Source: Actinomycetota bacterium (GTDB lineage: Bacteria; Actinomycetota; Thermoleophilia; Gaiellales; Gaiellaceae). Taken from it: 16,751 nt of DNA. Where the stretch lies: the NCBI GenBank assembly GCA_013694685.1, contig JACDBY010000470.1, forward strand, positions 1-16,751, given 5' to 3'. The notes beneath the pieces are model-generated. The model searched no databases, had not been told where the DNA came from, and saw nothing but the letters and a program-made list of their open reading frames with translations. This document shows positions 7,801 to 13,794 of this stretch, one piece after another. Position numbers and translations under genes: made by a program. The first letter of the stretch is position 1; each line of letters starts with the position of its first letter.

Positions 7801-8304
7801 ATGCCTCGTCGCCTCGTCATACCGTTCATCGCTTGTGCCGTCTGGCTCGCCCTCCCCGCCGGCGGGCTCCAGGCGGAATCGACGCCCGGTCGGCACGCGC
7901 GGCCCGTCGAGAGCCCGGTCCGATTCGTGCCCCCACCGCCACCGGCGCCACCGACCGTCTCCGAGCGCGCGGTCAGGCTGGCGCGCACGCAGCTCGGCGT
8001 GCCGTACAGCTACGGCGGCGCCTCACCCGCGGGCTTCGACTGCTCGGGTCTCGTCTCCTGGGTCTACGGCCGGCTCGGTGTCTCGCTGCCGCACAACGCG
8101 GCGGCGCTCTACGACATCGGTCGCCCCGTCGCCCGCGCGTCGCTCCGACCGGGCGATCTCGTCTTCTTCAGCGGTCTCGGCCACGTGGGGATGTACATCG
8201 GCCGCGGGAGGATGATCCACGCGCCGCAATCCGGCCAGACCGTCGAGATCCAGGCGCTGGACGACCGCTCCGGCGCGCCGATCGGCGCGCGCCGGGTCGC
8301 GTAG
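7801..8304 (+). CDS. Secreted NlpC/P60-family cell-wall peptidase
   Basis: A 167-residue protein with an N-terminal signal peptide (basic MPRR, hydrophobic core to about residue 20, likely cleavage after GGLQA near 25). A short linker with a run of prolines (44-51) is followed by one NlpC/P60 domain from about 53 to 167. The catalytic Cys81 lies in FDCSGLVSW, His128 in GHVGMYIG and the third residue His140 in MIHAP; RPGDLVFF is typical. Such enzymes are papain-like gamma-D-glutamyl-diaminopimelate endopeptidases that cut peptidoglycan stem peptides outside the membrane. There is no SH3 or LysM targeting domain, so it is a minimal form. ATG 7801 is the only start after an in-frame stop at 7729 that gives the signal peptide; no Shine-Dalgarno site is clear. 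Confidence 0.92.
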   Translation: MPRRLVIPFIACAVWLALPAGGLQAESTPGRHARPVESPVRFVPPPPPAPPTVSERAVRLARTQLGVPYSYGGASPAGFDCSGLVSWVYGRLGVSLPHNAAALYDIGRPVARASLRPGDLVFFSGLGHVGMYIGRGRMIHAPQSGQTVEIQALDDRSGAPIGARRVA

Positions 8305-8323
8305 GTGTGCCCCAGCAAGAGCA

Positions 8324-8347
8324 CGTGTCCGACTGAAGTCGGACACG
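8324..8347. repeat. Perfect 11-bp palindrome, GTGTCCGACT family
   Basis: Arms 8324-8334 and 8337-8347 pair perfectly, with GA at the centre. It is the same repeat type as 10972-10999 and 11020-11039. It sits after the NlpC/P60 stop and where the -35 region of the cbs promoter would be, so it may act as a transcription boundary or as a protein-binding site. Confidence 0.85.
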
Positions 8348-8354
8348 GAGAAAC

Positions 8355-8360
8355 TAGAGT
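8355..8360 (+). promoter_or_regulatory. -10-like box (TAGAGT) of cystathionine beta-synthase
   Basis: TAGAGT ends 8 nt before ATG 8369, consistent with a leaderless or nearly leaderless transcript. The position of a -35 element falls inside the palindrome at 8324-8347, and no TTGAC-like hexamer is seen. Confidence 0.42.
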
Positions 8361-8368
8361 TCCGCCGC

Positions 8369-9778
8369 ATGACGCGCGACTACCCCACCGTGCTCGACCT
8401 CGTCGGCTCGACGCCCATCGTGCGACTGACCTCCTTCGGGCGCGAGACCGGCGCGACCCTGCTCGCAAAGCTCGAGTTCATGAATCCGGGCGGCTCGAAC
8501 AAGGATCGGATCGGAATGGCGATGATCGAGGCGGCCGAGCGCGACGGGCGGCTCCGGCCGGGTGGCACGATCGTCGAGCCGACCTCGGGCAACACGGGTG
8601 TCGGGCTCGCGATCGCGGCGGCGCACAAGGGCTACCGCTGTATCTTCGTGATGCCCGACAAGATGAGTCAGGAGAAGATCTCGACCCTCCGGGCGTACGG
8701 CGCGGAGGTCGTGATCACGCCGACAGCGGTCGAGCACGACTCCCCGGAGAGCTACTACTCCGTCTCGGACAGGCTCGCAGAGGAGATCCCGGGCGGCTTC
8801 AAGCCCGATCAATACTCGAACGGCGCGAACCCCGACGCGCACTACCGGACGACGGGGCCTGAACTCTGGGAGGAGACGGGCGGGGAACTCGACGCGATCG
8901 TCATCTCCGTCGGCACGGGCGGCTCGATCTCGGGGATCGGCCGCTATTTCAAGGAACGGAAGCCGGACGTCCTGATCGTCGGCGCCGATCCCGAAGGCTC
9001 GGTCTTCACGGCAGACGACGAGCACCCGGTGCATCCGTACCTCGTCGAGGGAATCGGCAAGGACTCATGGCCGAAGACGATGGACCCCTCGGTCGTCGAC
9101 GACTGGATCCGCGTCTCGGACCGGGACTCGTTCCTGACCGCGCGACGCCTCGCGCGCGAGGAGGGCCTTCTCGCCGGCGGCTCGTGCGGGACGACGGCCT
9201 GGGCGGCGCTCGAGGTCGCGAAGCGGCTCGGGGCGGGCGCGACGATCCTCATGACGTTCCCCGACGGCGGCCGCTCCTACCTCTCGAAGTTCTACGACGA
9301 CAACTGGATGATCCAGTACGGCTTCATGGAGCGGCGCGCACCCGCGCCGACGGTGGCCGAGGTGACGCAGTTCCGGCACGGCGACGGAACGGCTATGCCC
9401 GACCTCGTCGTCGTCGACGCGCACAAGAAAGTCGGCGCGGCGATCGATCTCATGCAGCGCTACGGGATCTCGCAGCTGCCGGTGGTCAGGCACGAGCCGC
9501 TCGAGGCGCTCACCGACATCGTCGGCTCGATCCACGAGCGGAGCCTGCTCGACCGCGTGTTCCGGAACCCCGACTCCTTGAACGACGACGTCGCCGTCGC
9601 GATGCAGCCCCCGCTCGCCTCGGTCGACGCCGCCGCGTCGGTCGACGAGGTGTTCGCGGAGCTGACGGGCTCGGGCGGGGCCGTCGTCGTCGGGCGGGCC
9701 GGACGCCCTGTCGCCATTCTCACGCGCTCGGATCTCCTCGAGTTCCTCGCGGCGCGCCGGACGCAGGTCGAGGTATAG
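8369..9778 (+). CDS. cbs: Cystathionine beta-synthase (PLP enzyme with C-terminal CBS domains)
   Basis: Condenses serine (or O-acetylserine) with homocysteine to cystathionine in transsulfuration; such enzymes may also release hydrogen sulfide. The protein is 469 residues. The fold-type II PLP domain covers about 1-320, with the Schiff-base lysine Lys45 in GGSNKDR, the substrate loop TSGNTG (72-77), the phosphate cradle GTGGS (182-186) and GGSCG (270-274). The stretch PDGGRSYLSKFYDD is typical of CBS rather than cysteine synthase. Two CBS (Bateman) motifs occupy about 340-462, a possible nucleotide-binding regulatory module. The N-terminal haem domain of animal enzymes is absent. No cystathionine gamma-lyase gene is in the window. 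Its 3' end overlaps the convergent EamA gene by 59 nt. A cysteine synthase role cannot be fully excluded. Confidence 0.92.
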   Translation: MTRDYPTVLDLVGSTPIVRLTSFGRETGATLLAKLEFMNPGGSNKDRIGMAMIEAAERDGRLRPGGTIVEPTSGNTGVGLAIAAAHKGYRCIFVMPDKMSQEKISTLRAYGAEVVITPTAVEHDSPESYYSVSDRLAEEIPGGFKPDQYSNGANPDAHYRTTGPELWEETGGELDAIVISVGTGGSISGIGRYFKERKPDVLIVGADPEGSVFTADDEHPVHPYLVEGIGKDSWPKTMDPSVVDDWIRVSDRDSFLTARRLAREEGLLAGGSCGTTAWAALEVAKRLGAGATILMTFPDGGRSYLSKFYDDNWMIQYGFMERRAPAPTVAEVTQFRHGDGTAMPDLVVVDAHKKVGAAIDLMQRYGISQLPVVRHEPLEALTDIVGSIHERSLLDRVFRNPDSLNDDVAVAMQPPLASVDAAASVDEVFAELTGSGGAVVVGRAGRPVAILTRSDLLEFLAARRTQVEV

Positions 9779-10697
9779 AAGGCTCGGGGGTGACGGACTT
9801 CGGTCTGTCCGTGCGACGGCCCTCGTAGCGCGCCGTTACGACGACCGCGCCGACGATCAGGATCGCGCCCGCGAGCGCGGCGGGGCCGGGCCGCTCGGCG
9901 AGCACGAGCGCGCCGAGCACCACCGCGACGAGCGGGTTGACGTACTGGTGCGTCACAACCTGGGAGATCGGCGCGTTGTCGAGCAGCCAGACGTACGCAC
10001 TGAAGCCGATCACGCTCCCGGCCAGGCACAGGTAGACCCACGCGGCGAGAGGCCCCGCCTGAAACGCCGCTTGATCGAGCTCGGTCGCCTCGCCGATCGC
10101 GAGCCCGGCCACCAGCAACACGAGCCCGCCGCCCAGCATCTGGTAGACGGCACCGACGAAGGCGTTCGTGGGGAGCGATAGACGACTCGCCGCAAACGAT
10201 CCGCGCGACCACGAGATCGAGGCGACCAGCATCACGAGGAGACCGACGGCCGCGGAGCCCCCGCTGAGCCCGTCCGGCCCCACGACGAGCGCCAGACCGC
10301 CGAGCCCGACGAGCGCCGCGACCATCGTCGGACGCCCCACGCGCTCCCCCGCGACCATGCGCCAGACGACGACCTGGAGCGGCACCGAGCCCGCGATCAT
10401 CGCCGCCACGCCCGAGTCGATCCGCGTCTCGGCGACGTGCACGAGCCCGACGCCCCCCGCGAGAAGAGCGACGCCGATCCCGCCCGCCGCGAGCGCCTGA
10501 CGTGCAGGCACGCGGAGCGAGCGTCGTGCAAGGGTGAGGACGGCGCCGAGGAAGAGCGCCGCGGCGAGGAAGCGCGTTCCGGCCGTGAGCAACGGCGGCA
10601 GCGTCCGCACTGCGAGCTTGATTGCGAGGTAGGTCGAGCCCCAGACGACGTAGACGATCGCGAGCGCGACCCAGAGCTCGAGGGTGCGCCGCGTCAT
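9720..10697 (-). CDS. EamA/DMT-family permease
   Basis: A 325-residue membrane protein with about ten hydrophobic helices in two EamA repeats. The first repeat starts with VALAIVYVVWGSTYLAIKLA and contains AETRIDSGVAAMIAGSVPL; the second includes the FSAYVWLLDNAPISQVVTHQYVNP segment typical of the family, followed by VVLGALVLAERP. These are inner-membrane exporters of metabolites, amino acids or drugs; the substrate is unknown. The hydrophilic C-terminal tail of about 35 residues (rich in Pro, Arg and Ser) is partly encoded opposite the last codons of cystathionine beta-synthase, so it probably results from the overlap rather than from selection for function. The start is ATG 10697 with no evident Shine-Dalgarno site. 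It is divergent from the small acidic protein gene, 47 nt away. Confidence 0.9.
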   Translation of the reverse strand: MTRRTLELWVALAIVYVVWGSTYLAIKLAVRTLPPLLTAGTRFLAAALFLGAVLTLARRSLRVPARQALAAGGIGVALLAGGVGLVHVAETRIDSGVAAMIAGSVPLQVVVWRMVAGERVGRPTMVAALVGLGGLALVVGPDGLSGGSAAVGLLVMLVASISWSRGSFAASRLSLPTNAFVGAVYQMLGGGLVLLVAGLAIGEATELDQAAFQAGPLAAWVYLCLAGSVIGFSAYVWLLDNAPISQVVTHQYVNPLVAVVLGALVLAERPGPAALAGAILIVGAVVVTARYEGRRTDRPKSVTPEPSIPRPASGAPRGTRGDPSA

Positions 10698-10730
10698 GCG
10701 GCTTGCTCGATGCGTGGCTCCGCGTTCATC

Positions 10731-10736
10731 TAGGTT
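10731..10736 (+). promoter_or_regulatory. -10-like box (TAGGTT) of the small acidic protein gene
   Basis: TAGGTT ends 8 nt before ATG 10745. The following GGAG (10737-10740) could instead serve as a Shine-Dalgarno site, but it is too close to the -10 box to be in a transcript started from it. The overlapping minus-strand TAGATG (10729-10734, sharing CTAG) could serve the divergent permease. Confidence 0.4.
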
Positions 10737-10744
10737 GGAGAACG

Positions 10745-10969
10745 ATGGGGCTCCGGGAAACGATCCGCCGGCTCTTCGGCCGTGCCGACGAGACGATCGC
10801 CGACGCGGAGTTCGCGGCGCTCGACGCGATGCACGACGCCGAGGACCGGATCGACGACGCGACGGGCGGGCGCTTCTATGACGCCGTCGAACGGGCTGAC
10901 GAGGAGGCAGACGAGCTCCTCGACCGGCTCCACCTCGACAACGAGCTCGGCGAGCAGGACGCTCGCTGA
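10745..10969 (+). CDS. Small acidic helical protein, unknown function
   Basis: A 74-residue protein, MGLRETIRRLFGRADETIAD onwards, that I do not recognise. It has a short basic amphipathic start (RETIRRLFGR) and then a strongly acidic, alanine- and leucine-containing region with no Cys, Trp or Pro, predicted to be helical or coiled-coil. No transmembrane segment or signal peptide is visible. Support for it being real: codon third positions are GC-rich as in the neighbours, a TAGGTT box lies 8 nt before ATG 10745, and a perfect hairpin starts 3 nt after its stop. A longer upstream reading in the same frame is arginine-rich and lies opposite the permease, so I rejected it. It may be membrane-peripheral through the basic N-terminus, but this is only inferred. 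Confidence 0.68.
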   Translation: MGLRETIRRLFGRADETIADAEFAALDAMHDAEDRIDDATGGRFYDAVERADEEADELLDRLHLDNELGEQDAR

Positions 10970-10971
10970 CC

Positions 10972-10999
10972 CAGGTGTCGGACTTCAGTCCGACACCTG
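10972..10999. repeat. Perfect 13-bp palindrome, GTGTCGGACT family
   Basis: Arms 10972-10984 and 10987-10999 pair perfectly around TC. Against the copy at 8324-8347, the 10-nt arm core differs at one place (G against C), and the opposite arm carries the matching change. It lies between two convergent genes and may act as a bidirectional terminator, though without T-tracts. Confidence 0.88.
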
Positions 11000-11014
11000 A
11001 AGTCGCGCGGAGCG

Positions 11015-12055
11015 TCAGTTGTCCGACGGAAGTCGGGCACCGGTTGTTGCAGGCGCCGGACGGTTGACGAACGCCACCGCGTGGCCCCGTGCGTTCGCGC
11101 GCGCGAGCTCTTCCTCGTCGAGCGCACCGATCCGCTCGAGCAGCGCGAACTCGTCGCGCAGGTGCGTCCGCATCATCTCAGGCCCGTCCGTCGCGATCGT
11201 GAAGGCGACGTCGTGCTCGACGAACCGGCGGACCGTCTCGCGCACCTCTGCCTCGTCCCGCAACGCCTTCGTCAGCAGGTTCGACGTCGGGCAGATCTCG
11301 AGCGTCACGCCGGTCTCGCGCAGAACCGCCATGAGCTCGGGGTCGTGGGCGGCGAGGATCCCGTGACCGATGCGGTCGGGGCGCAACACCTCCACGACCT
11401 CGCCGATCTCCTCCGCTCCGGTCTCGCCCTCCTCGCCGACGTGGATCGTCACCCCGAGCCCTGCTCCACGCGCTGTCTCGACCATGGGAGCGATCTGCGT
11501 GTAGTCGTAGCGCAGCCCACCGGGGCGCGGCCCGGCGATGTCGACGCCGACGACGCCGCGGCTCGACCAGTGGAGCGCCTTCTCGACGATGACCTCGTTC
11601 TGCCGTGCGTCGAACGTGCGATCCATCATCAGGATCAGCCCGGCGCGGACCTGCGGGTATTCGAGCCGAGCGCGGTCGAGACCGCGGATCGCGGCGAGGA
11701 TGATGTGATCCAGGTCGCGCTCGCCCCCGCGATTCCGCTTCATCGGGTTGAACCGCAGCTCGAGCGTCGTGATCCTCTGCGACCGGTAGGCGCCCCCGAT
11801 CGCCGCGTGCACGGAGCGCTCGACCGCGAGTGGCGACGACTGGATCAGCTCCGTCCAGTGGTAGATCGCGTCGAGCTCGTCGAGGCTCTCGACGCCGCGC
11901 GGGTCGGAGACCGTGACGAGCCGGTCGAACTCCCAGAAGTCCTTCACCGGTAGCGCGATCCCCTGCTCGTGGGCAAGGCTCCACATGATGTCGGAGGCGA
12001 CCGAGCCTCCGAGGTGCGTGTGGAGCTCCGCGAGCCCTACGTCGGCCGGGAGCAT
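11015..12055 (-). CDS. Adenosine-deaminase-family hydrolase (non-canonical)
   Basis: A 346-residue TIM-barrel metallo-hydrolase of the adenosine/adenine/AMP deaminase family. Zinc ligands and catalytic residues are visible: His12 and His14 in ELHTHLGGS, His205 and the proton-shuttling Glu208 in IHVGEE, His231 in RIGHGILA, and Asp290. LEICPTSN (252-259) is also typical. In classic adenosine deaminases the last motif is TDDP, where the second Asp contacts the purine N7; here it is TDGP (Gly291). The substrate may therefore not be adenosine, and I leave the gene symbol empty. Translation starts at ATG 12055, with a TAGACT box 8 nt upstream. The last seven codons lie inside a palindromic repeat (11020-11039). 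It could join purine salvage alongside the de novo cluster, but that link is only thematic. Confidence 0.88.
   Translation of the reverse strand: MLPADVGLAELHTHLGGSVASDIMWSLAHEQGIALPVKDFWEFDRLVTVSDPRGVESLDELDAIYHWTELIQSSPLAVERSVHAAIGGAYRSQRITTLELRFNPMKRNRGGERDLDHIILAAIRGLDRARLEYPQVRAGLILMMDRTFDARQNEVIVEKALHWSSRGVVGVDIAGPRPGGLRYDYTQIAPMVETARGAGLGVTIHVGEEGETGAEEIGEVVEVLRPDRIGHGILAAHDPELMAVLRETGVTLEICPTSNLLTKALRDEAEVRETVRRFVEHDVAFTIATDGPEMMRTHLRDEFALLERIGALDEEELARANARGHAVAFVNRPAPATTGARLPSDN
11020..11039. repeat. Diverged palindrome copy inside the deaminase 3' end
   Basis: Arms 11020-11027 and 11032-11039 pair over 8 bp with one G-T wobble and a GGAA loop. Read on the minus strand it matches the 8325-8346 element at 18 of 20 aligned positions. 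It encodes residues near the C-terminus of the adenosine-deaminase-family protein. Confidence 0.7.
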
Positions 12056-12063
12056 CGCGACCG

Positions 12064-12069
12064 AGTCTA
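12064..12069 (-). promoter_or_regulatory. -10-like box (TAGACT) of the deaminase-family gene
   Basis: TAGACT on the minus strand ends 8 nt before ATG 12055, predicting an independent leaderless transcript even though the upstream hydrolase gene is on the same strand 49 nt away. No clear -35 hexamer is seen. Confidence 0.42.
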
Positions 12070-12104
12070 CGGTTCAGTCCCGCATGTATCAGGCTGGTAC
12101 GAGC

Positions 12105-12776
12105 TCAGTCCGCCACCACCGGCCCGCGCTCGGCGGTCGCTCGCGCCACGAGCTCCCGCAGCGGCTCGAGGAAGCTCCCGTCGATCATGTGGGGCACCGG
12201 TGCCGTCAGCCGGAGGACGTCCGCGCCCGCGGACTCGAGTGTCTCGGCCGCCTCCTTGCCGAACTGGGAGGGGATCACGGGGTCGAGCGAGCCGTGCGCG
12301 ACGGCAACCGGGATCCCCGCGAGTCGGCCCGGGTCGAGCGGCCAGCCCTCGACGCGCGGGAGGAAGCCCGAGATGGCGATCACACCCGCCGGGGGTGGAC
12401 GGTCGGGACCGAGGCTGAGTGCCCAGGTCATGACGGCGCCCTGCGAGAAGCCGCCCAGGACGACGCGCTCGAGCGGCACCGGGAGCGCGTCCAGGAACGC
12501 CTCGAGCCTTGGCACGGTGTCGAGGAACGTGGCCGGGTCGGGTGTCGGGATGCCGCCGAGCGTGTACCAGTGACGGCCGCCGGGCGGAAGGTGGAGCGGC
12601 CCGCCGGGTGTGACGCCGAGCAGGCGGCGCTCGGGGTCGAGGAGGTCGAGGAGGGGATAGAGGTCGTGCTCGTCGGCCCCTCGCCCGTGGAGGAGGACGA
12701 GCGCGCCGTGCGGCTCGCCCTCCGGCTCGCGACGCCGAGCGGCGAGCGCGTCCCGGCGGCCGCTCAGCCCGCCCAT
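12105..12776 (-). CDS. Alpha/beta-hydrolase, phospholipase/carboxylesterase type (MhqD-like)
   Basis: A 223-residue serine hydrolase of the carboxylesterase/lysophospholipase (PF02230-like) group. The oxyanion-hole region HGRGADEHD spans 30-38; the nucleophile Ser111 lies in GGFSQGA; Asp165 in HGSLDPVIP and His196 in VPHMI complete the triad. It is cytoplasmic, with no signal peptide. Its ATG overlaps the end of the upstream dioxygenase-like gene by 13 nt, with a GAGG about 6 nt before the start, so the two are co-translated. In Bacillus subtilis a hydrolase of this type (MhqD) is regulated with ring-cleaving dioxygenases by the MarR regulator MhqR. By that analogy it may cleave ester or hydrolysable products formed during quinone or aromatic detoxification, but the substrate is not shown by the sequence. 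Confidence 0.88.
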   Translation of the reverse strand: MGGLSGRRDALAARRREPEGEPHGALVLLHGRGADEHDLYPLLDLLDPERRLLGVTPGGPLHLPPGGRHWYTLGGIPTPDPATFLDTVPRLEAFLDALPVPLERVVLGGFSQGAVMTWALSLGPDRPPPAGVIAISGFLPRVEGWPLDPGRLAGIPVAVAHGSLDPVIPSQFGKEAAETLESAGADVLRLTAPVPHMIDGSFLEPLRELVARATAERGPVVAD

Positions 12777-13687
12777 CCGGCCCTCGGGTCGGGTAGCGGC
12801 GTCAGGATCTTCTCGACCTCCGTGCGGCGGTGCTCGAACGTGGGTGGCAGGACGAGCGTCTCGCCTAGGTGCTCGAGCTCCTCGTCCACGGCGAATCCCG
12901 GACCGAGTGTCGCGAGCTCGAAGAGCACGCCGCTCGGCTCGCGGAAGTACACGGACCGGAACCAGAACCGGTCGATCGCGGGCGTGGCGCGCATGCCGGC
13001 TTCGGTGACGCGGCGCTGCCAGGCGGCGTGGTCCTCCATCGTCGAAGCCCAGGCGACGTGGTGCACGGTGCCGGCACCAGGGACGCCGAGATCGGCAGGC
13101 GGCGCATCGTAGGCGTACGAGCCGCCCCGGTCAGCGCCGCGCACCCCCCACGCGTCCGCCCCTCGGGGAGAGAAGCCGAGCACCTGCTCGAGCAACGCGC
13201 GGCTGCGCTCCGGGTCGGACGCGTAGGCGCGGACGCCGTCGAATCCCTGGAGCGCGAGCTCGGACGGGATGTCTGGATGACGCGCGACGAGCGGCGCGTC
13301 GCCCGTCGCGGAGACGGCGAGCTCGAGACCAAGCCGCTCCGGGTCGTCGAACCGGAGCGTGCCGTCGCGGCGCGAGGTCGTGACGCCGTGGGTCGCGAGC
13401 CGCGACTCCCAGAAGTCGAGTGCCTCCTCCGAGCCGACCCGGAAGGTGATCGTGTGCACCATGCCGTCGCCCGCCCGACCCGAGCTCGCGCCCGGATACT
13501 CGAAGAACGTGATGTCGGCCCCGGGGCTCCCGTGCTCGTCGGCGTAGAACAGGTGATAGACCGTCGGGTCGTCCTGGTTGATCGTCTTCTTGACGAGCCG
13601 AAGTCCCATGACACCGGTGTAGAAGGTGACGTTGCCGGGCGCGTCGCCGGTGATGCAGGTGACGTGGTGTACGCCTTCGAACCGCAT
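12764..13687 (-). CDS. VOC-family ring-cleaving dioxygenase-like protein (MhqO-like)
   Basis: A 307-residue protein with two vicinal-oxygen-chelate (glyoxalase/extradiol dioxygenase) modules. It opens MRFEGVHHVTCITGDAPGNV and continues FYTGVMGLRLVKKTINQDDP, a segment characteristic of the MhqO/MhqE/LinE-like group. Likely metal ligands are His7 or His8, His209 or His210 in GTVHHVAWA, and Glu257 in SGVLFELAT. Such enzymes are thought to open hydroquinone or catechol rings. I chose ATG 13687 because the VOC motif follows at once and a strong GAGGAAGGGG ribosome-binding stretch precedes it; a longer frame to 13804 has a non-conserved N-terminus. The resulting leader is about 85 nt, unlike the leaderless neighbours. 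It is co-translated with the hydrolase downstream and divergent from the MarR gene. Confidence 0.9.
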   Translation of the reverse strand: MRFEGVHHVTCITGDAPGNVTFYTGVMGLRLVKKTINQDDPTVYHLFYADEHGSPGADITFFEYPGASSGRAGDGMVHTITFRVGSEEALDFWESRLATHGVTTSRRDGTLRFDDPERLGLELAVSATGDAPLVARHPDIPSELALQGFDGVRAYASDPERSRALLEQVLGFSPRGADAWGVRGADRGGSYAYDAPPADLGVPGAGTVHHVAWASTMEDHAAWQRRVTEAGMRATPAIDRFWFRSVYFREPSGVLFELATLGPGFAVDEELEHLGETLVLPPTFEHRRTEVEKILTPLPDPRAGWAG

Positions 13688-13750
13688 GGCTGTCGCCCCT
13701 TCCTCGTCGTGGGTCTCGTGCTCGGTGGTCGATCGTGCCAACGGAGGACT

Positions 13751-13762
13751 TTGCTCGTGCAA
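13751..13762. promoter_or_regulatory. Candidate MarR-type operator 1 (TTGCTCGTGCAA)
   Basis: A TTGC-N4-GCAA palindrome in the divergent gap between the dioxygenase-like gene and the MarR gene. Its centre is 17 bp from that of operator 2. It falls in the predicted leader of the dioxygenase-like transcript. Confidence 0.45.
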
Positions 13763-13767
13763 TTTCG

Positions 13768-13779
13768 TTGTCTGGGCAA
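13768..13779. promoter_or_regulatory. Candidate MarR-type operator 2 (TTGTCTGGGCAA)
   Basis: It differs at one position from TTGCCTGGGCAA, the core I recall for an E. coli marO site bound by MarR. It directly abuts both predicted -10 boxes (13779-13786), so a bound regulator would block both directions. Confidence 0.5.
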
Positions 13780-13784
13780 GTATA
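13779..13784 (-). promoter_or_regulatory. -10 box (TATACT) of the dioxygenase-hydrolase operon
   Basis: TATACT on the minus strand predicts a start near 13772 and a leader of about 85 nt before ATG 13687. It overlaps the TATAAT box of the MarR gene on the other strand. No clear -35 is seen. Confidence 0.45.
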
Positions 13785-13786
13785 AT
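13781..13786 (+). promoter_or_regulatory. -10 box (TATAAT) of the MarR-family gene
   Basis: A perfect consensus TATAAT, rare in such GC-rich DNA, ends 8 nt before ATG 13795 and predicts a leaderless mRNA. It overlaps the divergent TATACT by 4 nt. Confidence 0.6.
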
Positions 13787-13794
13787 TCGCGCAG

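Noticed and set aside
9066..9828. Plus-strand open frame extending past the cbs stop
   Set aside because: Low-complexity Arg/Gly/Ala frame shift shadow of cbs with no motif.
10622..10744. Upstream extension of the small acidic protein
   Set aside because: Arginine-rich and mostly antisense to the permease start; ATG 10745 has a TANNNT box at the usual spacing.
578..11039. Palindromes as ordinary intrinsic terminators or a CRISPR-like array
   Set aside because: They lack the following T-tract, some lie upstream of genes rather than after them, and there is no regular spacer arrangement.
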